Origin: Campylobacteraceae bacterium
Lineage (GTDB): Bacteria; Campylobacterota; Campylobacteria; Campylobacterales; Sulfurovaceae
NCBI GenBank assembly: GCA_027068975.1
Contig: JALXFN010000138.1
Span: 1 to 37,516, forward strand
DNA length: 37,516 nt
Reading direction: 5' to 3'
How positions within the stretch are numbered: the first letter of the stretch is position 1; the number at the start of each line of letters is the position of its first letter. Shown one piece after another: positions 17,463-23,914 of the stretch. A program made the position numbers and the translations under genes. Under the pieces are notes generated by a model. That model did no database searches. It saw only the letters and a program-made list of their open reading frames with translations, and was not told where the DNA came from.

Positions 17463-18647
17463 ATGACACTAGAAGAACTAGACAAAAAGTATGTATTGCA
17501 AACATACAACCGAAACTACACAAATTTTGTAAAAGGTCAAGGCTCAACTCTCTATGCAGAAAATGGAGATGACTATATTGATTTTGCATCAGGAATTGCT
17601 GTAAATTCAGTAGGACATAATAATCATGTACTGGTAACAGCACTTCAAAATCAAGTAGAGAAGATTATCCATATCTCTAACCTACAAGTAATAGAGCCTC
17701 AAGCAAAACTTGCAGAGAAAATCTGTACCTTAGCAAACTATGATGGAGCAATTTTCTTTGCCAATTCAGGGGCAGAAGCCAATGAGGGAGCGATTAAAAT
17801 AGCACGTAAATATGGTGAGACTAAATTTGATAAGAAGCGTTATAAAGTGATAACTTTAGAACACTCCTTTCATGGACGAACCATTACCACAGTAAAAGCA
17901 ACAGGTCAAGATAGTTTTCATACACCAAACTTTTCACCTTATCCTGATGGTTTCTCTTATGTAGATGGTTTAGATGCAGTTTATGAAAATATTGATGATG
18001 AAACAGTAGCCGTTATGATAGAGCTTGTGCAAGGTGAGGGTGGGGTACAACCTTTTGAAAAAGAGGCAATTCAAAAACTAGCTAAACACTTAAAAGAGAG
18101 AGATGTGCTACTGATTGTAGATGAGGTTCAAACAGGTATCTACCGAACAGGGGCAATGTTGGCTTCAAATATGTATGAGATAGAACCAGACATTATCACT
18201 ATGGCAAAAGGTCTTGGTGGAGGTGTACCCATAGGTGCAGTTATGACTAAACACAAAGATATATTGGTAGCAGGTGACCATGGTTCTACTTTTGGTGGTA
18301 ACTACCTTAGTACTACGGCTGGTTTAGCTGTTCTTGAAGTGTTACACGCTTTAGATGAACAAGGAAAACTTACTGAAACTTTGGCATACTTTACAGTAAA
18401 ACTAAAAGAGATACAGAATAAGTACTCACATTTATTTACTGAGGAGATAGGTTTAGGACTTATGCGAGGACTTCGTGCGAAAGATAACGATACCATGAAA
18501 GCTGTTTTAACAAAGTCAATGGAGAAGAGACTGATTGTACTTCCTGCTGGGCGAAATACAGTTCGTTTTTTACCTGCTTTAACCATTACAGCCTCAGAGA
18601 TAGATGAAGGGTTTAAGCGTTTTGAAGAAGCACTTAACTCTCTGTAG
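17463..18647 (+). CDS. argD: acetylornithine / succinyldiaminopimelate aminotransferase
   Basis: A class III PLP aminotransferase of 394 residues, acting in arginine and probably lysine synthesis. The PLP lysine is K249 in MAKGLGGGVPIGAV. The cofactor-binding segment FANSGAEANEGAIKIARKY and the acidic LLIVDEVQTGIYRTG fit the ArgD group. The N-terminal YNRNYTNFVKGQG and the 394-residue length favour ArgD over longer ornithine or omega-amino acid transaminases. The start ATG follows an AAGGAA site. A TolC-family gene begins inside its last 44 bases. Confidence 0.92.
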   Translation: MTLEELDKKYVLQTYNRNYTNFVKGQGSTLYAENGDDYIDFASGIAVNSVGHNNHVLVTALQNQVEKIIHISNLQVIEPQAKLAEKICTLANYDGAIFFANSGAEANEGAIKIARKYGETKFDKKRYKVITLEHSFHGRTITTVKATGQDSFHTPNFSPYPDGFSYVDGLDAVYENIDDETVAVMIELVQGEGGVQPFEKEAIQKLAKHLKERDVLLIVDEVQTGIYRTGAMLASNMYEIEPDIITMAKGLGGGVPIGAVMTKHKDILVAGDHGSTFGGNYLSTTAGLAVLEVLHALDEQGKLTETLAYFTVKLKEIQNKYSHLFTEEIGLGLMRGLRAKDNDTMKAVLTKSMEKRLIVLPAGRNTVRFLPALTITASEIDEGFKRFEEALNSL

Positions 18648-19821
18648 TTTTTTACTCTCGCCACTTTTGGCAGAGGGTGAACTAAGTAACATACTCTCAG
18701 CCAACAAAAATGAGCTTATCAAAGAGCAGGTAGAGCAGAACGATATCCAAAGCAAACAGTTAGAGAAGTCGTGGATAAACCCCATCATGCTTCAATACTC
18801 TAAAAACTATACCACCCAGTTTGGAGATGCTATTGACACTCAACAGTTTGTGGTTTCAGTTGACCAGCCTATTTTTAAAATGGGTGGTATTTGGTCTGCT
18901 ATAAAGTATGCAAAAGCAGTAGGAAAAGCCAATGATATTGATATTGAGTTACAACGTAGAGGGGCGATTTCACAAGCATTGAGTATTCTTTATAATCTTA
19001 AAAAATCTAAGTATCAGTTAGAAAAATTGGCACTAATGATTGAGAATGATAAGATAGATATTCAGATACAAAAAGAGAGCTATGAAGAGGGGTTAACAAA
19101 CAGAACTCTTTATGACCAGGCATTGTTAAAAAAGAACCAAGATAGTACCTCTAAGTTGGAGTTAGAGCTATCTATTACCAAACTAGAAAATGATTTCGCT
19201 CTACTAAGTGACAGTAACCCTTACTCTTTAACTCTTCCAAATTTTGGTATGATAAGCAAAGAGCGTTATGAAAAAGAGCAGTTAGAGTTAAAAAGAGATA
19301 GCCTAAGAGTTGAAGAGAAAAAAGAGAATAAATTTATGACGCTAACCAAGTATCTTCCTGAAATATCTGTTACAGGTCGTTACATAAATGAAGACCTAAA
19401 TCCACTCTTTGCACGAGCAGATAGCTCACTAAAACGTGAGTATTTTAACTACGGTTTTAAGGTAAGTCTACCCCTATCTGTTAATAGTTTAGATGATATT
19501 CAAAACTCTAAAATAGAGTACTTAACAGCCAAGATAAAACTAAATGAGAAGAAAAAAGAGATAGCCAACAACTATAGATTGATTCAGAAGCATTTAGATA
19601 TTATAGATAAAAAGATAGAACTCTCAAAAGAGGATGCCCAACACTATGAAAGTATGTTGGTAACAGCTCAAGAGTTAGAAGAGGTGGGTGATAGAACATC
19701 ACTAGATACACAAAAGGTTGCTAATACATTACAGATACGTAAAATAGACCAAGAGATTTACAAAATAGATGCACAGTTGGAGCTTTTAGGATTATATATA
19801 AACGTAGCTGATGCACTTTAG
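18604..19821 (+). CDS. TolC-family outer membrane protein
   Basis: A 405-residue outer-membrane efflux-type protein. The signal peptide (residues 1-24, LKK then a hydrophobic core and LLAEG) is encoded partly within the argD coding region, in another frame, so the 44-base overlap appears real. A TTG at 18622 would give a shorter but still adequate signal peptide. The rest is mostly long amphipathic helices with two strand pairs, about 70-90 (QFVVSVDQPIFKMGG) and 275-295 (YFNYGFKVSLPLSVNS), the internal duplication of TolC proteins. No adaptor or pump gene is next to it; a periplasmic thioredoxin follows 15-18 bases later. Its partners are unknown. Confidence 0.8.
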   Translation: MKGLSVLKKHLTLCSFLLSPLLAEGELSNILSANKNELIKEQVEQNDIQSKQLEKSWINPIMLQYSKNYTTQFGDAIDTQQFVVSVDQPIFKMGGIWSAIKYAKAVGKANDIDIELQRRGAISQALSILYNLKKSKYQLEKLALMIENDKIDIQIQKESYEEGLTNRTLYDQALLKKNQDSTSKLELELSITKLENDFALLSDSNPYSLTLPNFGMISKERYEKEQLELKRDSLRVEEKKENKFMTLTKYLPEISVTGRYINEDLNPLFARADSSLKREYFNYGFKVSLPLSVNSLDDIQNSKIEYLTAKIKLNEKKKEIANNYRLIQKHLDIIDKKIELSKEDAQHYESMLVTAQELEEVGDRTSLDTQKVANTLQIRKIDQEIYKIDAQLELLGLYINVADAL

Positions 19822-19839
19822 ATTTTAAAAGGAGATATG

Positions 19840-20238
19840 ATGTTAAAGAAAATACTATTATTGAGCTTTCTTAGTTTATCGTTATTTGGGTATGACTTTG
19901 GAGATGTCCCAAAAGTAAAAGTTGTTGACATTCCAAAGGGTCAAAGGCTTATGGTTCAGTTTGGAAAAACTAAGTGTATTTGGTGTGAACATATGGCTCC
20001 TTATCTTAAAGAGATAAAAGAGAAATACCCTAAAACACCTATTTACTACATTAACACCGACAAAGATATGTTAGGTGGCATTAACTGTAATGTTGAGGTA
20101 TTACCTACCTCTATCTTTTGGGATGAAAATGGAAAAGAGATAGGACGGCATGAGGGGTATTTGTTACCTGAGCAGATTATGGAGTTGTTGCGTAAATATG
20201 GGGTTTTGGTTGAAGATGAGAATGGTACTCTAAAATAG
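19840..20238 (+). CDS. periplasmic thioredoxin-fold protein with CIWC site
   Basis: A small exported thioredoxin-like protein of about 132 residues. A signal peptide (KKILLLSFLSLSLFG) is followed by the redox motif CIWC at about residues 46-49 and the cis-proline segment VEVLPTSIFW near 90. It resembles SoxW/thiol:disulfide proteins that keep periplasmic cysteines reduced or oxidised. Two ATGs lie in tandem (19837 and 19840); the second has the better spacing (five bases) from GGAG. It is probably cotranscribed with the preceding TolC-family gene. Confidence 0.8.
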   Translation: MLKKILLLSFLSLSLFGYDFGDVPKVKVVDIPKGQRLMVQFGKTKCIWCEHMAPYLKEIKEKYPKTPIYYINTDKDMLGGINCNVEVLPTSIFWDENGKEIGRHEGYLLPEQIMELLRKYGVLVEDENGTLK

Positions 20239-20254
20239 GTTTTTTGAATAATTT

Positions 20255-20263
20255 TGATATACT
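20255..20263 (+). promoter_or_regulatory. extended -10 promoter of the VapBC-like pair
   Basis: TGATATACT is an extended -10 differing from consensus by one base. It gives a start near 20270 and a leader of about 23 bases with AAAGGA before the antitoxin ATG. Confidence 0.4.
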
Positions 20264-20292
20264 AAAAGTAGAAAAAATAAAAAAGGATAAGC

Positions 20293-20508
20293 ATGACCAT
20301 TACACTAAATATTCAGAACGAACAACTTTTTGACAAGATATTATGGCTTTTAAGTCGTTTTAAAAATGACGGTTTAGAGATTATTACAGATATTCAAAAA
20401 AATATATCAACTCCAATAGAACCAGAAAATAAGTTTTCTGAATTTGCAGGAATTTGGAAAGATAGAGATATAACTCAAGAGTCTATAAGAGAACAGGCTT
20501 GGAGATGA
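20293..20508 (+). CDS. VapB-like antitoxin
   Basis: A 71-residue protein directly before a PIN-domain toxin. The C-terminal segment FAGIWKDRDITQESIREQAW is the form seen in many short antitoxins paired with PIN toxins, where it wraps over the toxin. The N-terminus (TITLNIQNEQLFDKILWLL) probably dimerises; no clear DNA-binding fold can be named. The stop overlaps the toxin ATG by four bases (ATGA). Position and tail make the call likely, though the family is weakly conserved. Confidence 0.75.
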   Translation: MTITLNIQNEQLFDKILWLLSRFKNDGLEIITDIQKNISTPIEPENKFSEFAGIWKDRDITQESIREQAWR

Positions 20509-20870
20509 TTGTTTTAGATACAAATATATTGATTGAGATTTTAAAAGATAACCAATCAACCATTGAAAAAGTACAATCTTTTAATTCTCCATTGGCTATC
20601 TCTTCTATTACGGTTATGGAACTTTTTTATGGAGCATTGAACAAAGCAGAGGTTAAAAAGCTTGAAAGATTTGTTGCTCTTTTTGAAATTATTAATATAA
20701 ATGAAGCTATATCTAAACAATCTACTACACTTATTAAAACTTATGCTAAAAGTCATAACTTAGATATTCCTGATGGGCTTATTGCTTCAACAGCTTTAGT
20801 TTTAAATGCTCCTCTTTTTACTTATAATCTTAAAGATTTTCGATTTATTGACGGGTTGGAGTTGGTTTAA
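20505..20870 (+). CDS. VapC-like PIN-domain toxin (ribonuclease)
   Basis: A PIN-domain protein of 121 residues, expected to cleave RNA with magnesium. The acidic residues are in place: D5 (VLDTN), E39 (VMELFYG), D90 (IPDGLIA) and D111 (LKDF). The ATG at 20505 gives the usual MIVLDTN start and an ATGA overlap with the antitoxin; a TTG two codons upstream is less likely. VapC toxins often cut initiator tRNA or other tRNAs; the target here is unknown. Confidence 0.88.
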   Translation: MIVLDTNILIEILKDNQSTIEKVQSFNSPLAISSITVMELFYGALNKAEVKKLERFVALFEIININEAISKQSTTLIKTYAKSHNLDIPDGLIASTALVLNAPLFTYNLKDFRFIDGLELV

Positions 20871-20908
20871 GTAATGACTGATGATAACTAAAAAAATAAA
20901 GGAAAACA

Positions 20909-21895
20909 TTGAAATTTAGCAAATACATGAACGAATGGCTCTATGGAGAGAATGGCTACTACAAAACCTTTAAAGCCATAGGTAAAGAGGGAGACTTCTA
21001 TACAGCAGTAAGTACAAGCTCATTTTTTGGGGCAAGTATTGCAAACCACTTTTATAGACTTATGCAAGAAGAGGCTTTTAAAAGAGATGGTTGGCTTATT
21101 GAGATTGGGGCTCACAAAGGCTACCTGCTTTGCGATATGATTCAGTGGCTCTACACACTTGACCCAACTTTGGTACAAACGCTGAAATTTGGAATTGTAG
21201 AGCGTCAGCCTCATGTTCAACAAGAGCAACTCAAATATATAGAAGAGCGTTTTGGTTCAGATATTACTATTACTCACTTTAATGATATAGATGAGGTAGA
21301 AGTAGACTACGCATTTGTAGTTGCAAATGAGATTTTTGATGCTTTTCCTTGTGAGCTTATAAAAGATGGTGAACAAGCTTTTGTAGCTGATAATGTAGTA
21401 GAGTGGAGAGAAGCAGATAAAGAGTTGCTAGAGTTTGCTTCAAAACATCGACAAGTTAAAGGTGAAGTAGCTGTAGGTTATGAAGCGTTTGCTTTGCACA
21501 TGGCAAAAGGCATTAAACGTTGCGACTTTGTAAGCTTTGACTATGGTGAAAAGCTTGTACGAAACGATTTTTCGATTCGTGTTTACCAAAAGCATGAGAC
21601 CTTTCCTCTCTTTGATGAAGAGTTAGTATTAGCCGATGCTTTTCAAAAAGCAGACATAACTTACGATGTAAACTTTGGACACGTCATAGATGCTTTTGAA
21701 GAGGCAGGGTTTGAACTTGATAAGTATGAAACACAGGCTAGGGCATTGGTACGTTTTGGGCTTATTGACATTTTAGAGCAGTTTGCTAAACAGACAACTC
21801 AGGCGAATTATATGCGTGAAGCAGATAAGATTAAGACGCTTATTGCTCCTACTATTATGGGGGATAAGTTTAAGATGGTGCATTTTTGGAAGTAG
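20909..21895 (+). CDS. MidA/NDUFAF7-like SAM-dependent methyltransferase
   Basis: A class I methyltransferase of the DUF185 group, 328 residues. The N-terminal GDFYTAVSTSSFFGASIA and the SAM-binding motif IEIGAHKGYLLCDM (about 64-77) match this family, whose mitochondrial member methylates an arginine of a complex I subunit. FVVANEIFDAFPCELI also fits. Whether the bacterial protein acts on NADH dehydrogenase is inference. The start is TTG, with AAAGGA about eight bases upstream; the ATG six codons in would remove conserved residues. Its stop codon TAG is part of the GTAG that opens the first dispersed repeat. The same C-terminal codons recur in decayed form at 27664-27696. Confidence 0.85.
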   Translation: MKFSKYMNEWLYGENGYYKTFKAIGKEGDFYTAVSTSSFFGASIANHFYRLMQEEAFKRDGWLIEIGAHKGYLLCDMIQWLYTLDPTLVQTLKFGIVERQPHVQQEQLKYIEERFGSDITITHFNDIDEVEVDYAFVVANEIFDAFPCELIKDGEQAFVADNVVEWREADKELLEFASKHRQVKGEVAVGYEAFALHMAKGIKRCDFVSFDYGEKLVRNDFSIRVYQKHETFPLFDEELVLADAFQKADITYDVNFGHVIDAFEEAGFELDKYETQARALVRFGLIDILEQFAKQTTQANYMREADKIKTLIAPTIMGDKFKMVHFWK

Positions 21896-21985
21896 GGTGC
21901 ATTTGCCAATGCACCGTTAAATAACATTTGCACAAATAAAAACTTCTGCCGAAAGGCTTAGTCTATTGTTGATAATAAAAAGTGA
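21892..21985 (+). repeat. dispersed hairpin repeat, copy 1
   Basis: Begins GTAG, then a perfect stem GGTGCATT / AATGCACC around TGCC (21896-21915). A conserved GCC-GAAA-GGC hairpin and a TTGTT/AATAA hairpin follow. It shares about the first 94 bases with copies at 22741 and 23640, all in the same orientation, but loses similarity after AAAAGTGA. The midA stop codon lies within its first four bases. The remaining bases to 22060 are AT-rich and show nothing else. Confidence 0.85.
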
Positions 21986-22062
21986 AAATTTAAAAAAACA
22001 TTACAATTTGACATATTTCTAATAAAAATTATTTTTTAATGTTAAAATACCTAAAAATAGTT

Positions 22063-22104
22063 GTATAGTATGATTTGACATACTATACCCAAAGTGGGTA
22101 TAAT
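22063..22104 (+). promoter_or_regulatory. palindromic operator and consensus promoter of the HigBA-like pair
   Basis: GTATAGTATG (22063-22072) and CATACTATAC (22079-22088) form a perfect 10-bp inverted repeat with a six-base spacer, a likely binding site for the HTH antitoxin. The -35 TTGACA (22075-22080) overlaps it and lies 18 bases from a -10 TATAAT (22099-22104); both are full consensus. A second small inverted repeat, TACCC/GGGTA (22084-22100 region), lies between them. The ATG at 22107 is only two bases beyond the -10. Confidence 0.75.
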
Positions 22105-22106
22105 TA

Positions 22107-22427
22107 ATGATATTTATAGAATCGAAATTATTTGAAAAGTTACGAGAGAGTTATTTTGATGATGAGAGCTACAGAGCCTTTCAAAATTTTTTACTAGAAC
22201 AACCTTTAGCAGGTGATGTAATACAAGGTACAGGAGGCTTACGAAAAGTTCGTTGGGCTTCCAAAGGTAAAGGAAAACGAAGTGGAGTTAGAACGATTTA
22301 TCTCTATTTGGTAGAGAAGAGTCATATACACTTTTTAACAGTATATGCAAAAAATGAGATAAGTGACCTAACTTCAAATGAGAAAAAGATACTTAAAACC
22401 TTAGCAGAGGAGATAAAAAATGGCTAA
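22107..22427 (+). CDS. RelE/HigB-like toxin
   Basis: A 106-residue protein of the RelE/HigB group, ribosome-dependent mRNA interferases. The segments LEQPLAGDVIQGTGGLRKVRW and SGVRTIYLYLV, then HFLTVYAKNEISDLT, are the usual backbone of this family. Toxin before antitoxin, with an eight-base overlap, is the HigBA order. The start MIFIE is typical of homologues, but the promoter lies so close that a transcript from it would start inside the codon region; see the finding on this. Confidence 0.88.
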   Translation: MIFIESKLFEKLRESYFDDESYRAFQNFLLEQPLAGDVIQGTGGLRKVRWASKGKGKRSGVRTIYLYLVEKSHIHFLTVYAKNEISDLTSNEKKILKTLAEEIKNG

Positions 22428-22734
22428 AAGAAACCTATTTGAAGAGTTAAAAACAGGTCTTGAAGATGTCAAAGCTTTTGAGGAAGAGAAGATAACATTA
22501 AAAACAATGACCATAGAGCCACAAGAGAGAAAAGTTTTAGAAGCAGATGAGATACGCGCCATACGAGACAAGTACAACATGAGCCGTGCTGTTTTTGCTA
22601 ATTTTTTACGTATTTCTACTAGAACACTAGAAAAATGGGAGCTTGGAACAAGTCGCCCAAATGAACAAGCAACAACTCTACTTGCTTTGACCAATATGTA
22701 CCCAGATATGTTTGAGAGACTTAAGAAAATTTAA
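22420..22734 (+). CDS. HigA-like HTH antitoxin
   Basis: A 104-residue partner of the toxin. A Cro/CI-type helix-turn-helix occupies about residues 42-92 (YNMSRAVFANFLRISTRTLEKWE then GTSRP). The N-terminal 40 residues are charged and probably contact the toxin. It presumably represses its own operon through the palindrome at 22063-22088. Six bases after its stop the second dispersed repeat begins. Confidence 0.88.
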   Translation: MAKRNLFEELKTGLEDVKAFEEEKITLKTMTIEPQERKVLEADEIRAIRDKYNMSRAVFANFLRISTRTLEKWELGTSRPNEQATTLLALTNMYPDMFERLKKI

Positions 22735-22740
22735 GGTTTC

Positions 22741-22859
22741 GTAGGGTGCGTTTGCCAACGCACCGTTAAATAAAACTCGCACAAATAAAAACTTCTGCCG
22801 AAAGGCTTAATCTATTGTTGCTAACAAAAAGTGATGTTAAAGTTCATGTTCTTAGAATT
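22741..22859 (+). repeat. dispersed hairpin repeat, copy 2
   Basis: Begins GTAG, then the perfect stem GGTGCGTT / AACGCACC around TGCC (22745-22764). Relative to copy 1 one base pair has changed on both sides (A-T to G-C), so pairing is kept. The GCC-GAAA-GGC and TTGTT/AACAA hairpins are also present. It matches copy 3 for about 119 bases, to TTAGAATT. An open frame runs on through the repeat to a stop at 22908, perhaps a gene relic. Between 22910 and 23030 the sequence is AT-rich with no gene. Confidence 0.88.
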
Positions 22860-23030
22860 AGTGATGATTTTAGATGGGTTAAGAAGAGAGGTTTTAAAAT
22901 AGAAAAGTAACTAAAATTTAAAAATTCCAGAGGAAAACAATAATTATAGTTACAAAATTCCTAAGTTAAACTGAAAAATTGAGATTTTTTATCAAAATTT
23001 TTTTTTAGCTCAATTTAACAAAATTTAGAC

Positions 23031-23036
23031 TATAAT
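23031..23036 (+). promoter_or_regulatory. -10 box upstream of a structured RNA candidate
   Basis: A perfect TATAAT in intergenic sequence. A start seven to eight bases downstream falls at 23043-23044, exactly where the first paired strand of the RNA candidate begins. Confidence 0.4.
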
Positions 23037-23043
23037 GAAGTCA

Positions 23044-23131
23044 GCAAGAGGGGTGGAAATAACCCGTTGTGCCACCAGAGTGTGCTTTGTAGACTCTATG
23101 AGAGGGTGACGGTCTCTCCTTGCATTTTTTT
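23044..23131 (+). ncRNA. candidate small RNA with cloverleaf-like fold
   Basis: Four short stems can be drawn: a closing stem GCAAG/CTTGC (23044-23048 with 23119-23123), GGTGG/CCACC (23052-23056 with 23072-23076), AGAGT/ACTCT (23077-23081 with 23093-23097) and GAGAG/CTCTC (23100-23104 with 23114-23118). A run of seven T follows the closing stem at 23125-23131. It does not match tRNA features, tmRNA, SRP or RNase P RNA. The 3' third is antisense to the end of the gene at 23096-23587. Evidence is the fold, the -10 and the T-run only. Confidence 0.3.
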
Positions 23132-23587
23132 AAACTCCCACTCTCCATATATTAGTCTATATTTACTATTTTTCATATCGTAAGGATAGATATATCCTGC
23201 TGTTTTGACTGTGCTTAGCTTCTCTCCTCTATGAACATAACTTTTTGTATCGACAATAAGCTTTAGACATTTTTTTGAATTTTGAAAACAGTAGAGCAGA
23301 TTTAATCTGTTTTCTTGAGTGTCCAAAAAAAGTGCAGATGGTTCAGATAAAATAGTTGGAATAGCATAAATGTCTTCTAGTAAAAGGGCTTTAGATACTT
23401 TTCGTTTGGTTGGTCGGTATAGGTGAGTTAAGCCTTTTTGTGTTAGATAAATCTCTTTTGTTGCAATCTCTATGTTATACTCTTTTAAAATGGTGGCTGT
23501 TTGTTCATTGATAAATCCAACCATATATGCATGAAGTTTACTATTTTTAGCTAAACAACTATCTACAAAATTTTTAAATTCGTTCAT
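23096..23587 (-). CDS. unknown protein, possibly PBECR-type phage nuclease
   Basis: A 163-residue protein I do not firmly recognise. It has no signal peptide or membrane segment. The central part (LTHLYRPTKRKVSKALLLED, then IYAIPTILSEPSALFLD) and KLIVDTKSYV followed by TAGYIYPYD recall the barnase-EndoU-ColicinE5-RelE-like nucleases found in phage genes (PBECR domains): a basic His/Arg cluster, then a helix and IP-hxxEP element, then paired strands. This is a resemblance by eye. A -10 (TATAAT on the minus strand at 23611-23616) and ATG 23587 give it its own promoter. It lies between repeat copies 2 and 3, which suggests it arrived as a separate cassette. Confidence 0.6.
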   Translation of the reverse strand: MNEFKNFVDSCLAKNSKLHAYMVGFINEQTATILKEYNIEIATKEIYLTQKGLTHLYRPTKRKVSKALLLEDIYAIPTILSEPSALFLDTQENRLNLLYCFQNSKKCLKLIVDTKSYVHRGEKLSTVKTAGYIYPYDMKNSKYRLIYGEWEFKKMQGETVTLS

Positions 23588-23610
23588 CTATTCTCATATT
23601 TTTTTGTGCG

Positions 23611-23616
23611 ATTATA
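23611..23616 (-). promoter_or_regulatory. -10 box of the unknown gene
   Basis: The minus strand reads GCTATAAT 24 bases before the ATG. The transcript would start near 23604. Confidence 0.45.
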
Positions 23617-23639
23617 GCATTTGAAAATTAAGGGGAAAT

Positions 23640-23758
23640 GTAGGGTGCGTTTGCCAACGTACCGTTAAATAACACTTGCAAAAATAAAAACTCCTGCCGA
23701 AAGGCTTAATCTATTGTTGCTAACAAAAAGTGATGTTAAAATTCATGTTCTTAGAATT
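23640..23758 (+). repeat. dispersed hairpin repeat, copy 3
   Basis: Begins GTAG, then GGTGCGTT / AACGTACC around TGCC (23644-23663); the single change leaves a G-U pair in RNA. It carries the same two smaller hairpins and matches copy 2 to TTAGAATT. The remaining 156 bases to the ATPase gene are very T-rich on the plus strand and contain no other recognisable feature apart from a possible ribosome-binding AGGGTG at 23903-23910. Confidence 0.88.
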
Positions 23759-23914
23759 TTTTTAATATATTTAAACTGTTTTAGTTTGATTTTTTTCTTG
23801 ATAGTTGTGTTTTTTGCTTTTATGGTTGGGTGGAGGTGGATTTTTTTTAATATTTCTTGAATGTTATTATGAGTTTGTGTTAGACTTTTGATTAATAAAA
23901 AATAGGGTGCAAAA

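Noticed and set aside
17202-17643. Minus-strand open frames across the HIT-argD gap
   Set aside because: They overlap well-supported genes and cross the palindromic repeat, and show no family features.
23044-23123. Degenerate tRNA gene
   Set aside because: The fold is cloverleaf-like but the acceptor stem is only five bp and there is no TTCRA T-loop, no D-loop GG and no anticodon arm of normal size.
21892-23758. CRISPR array
   Set aside because: The three repeats are far apart, long, hairpin-rich and separated by genes rather than spacers; no cas genes are present.
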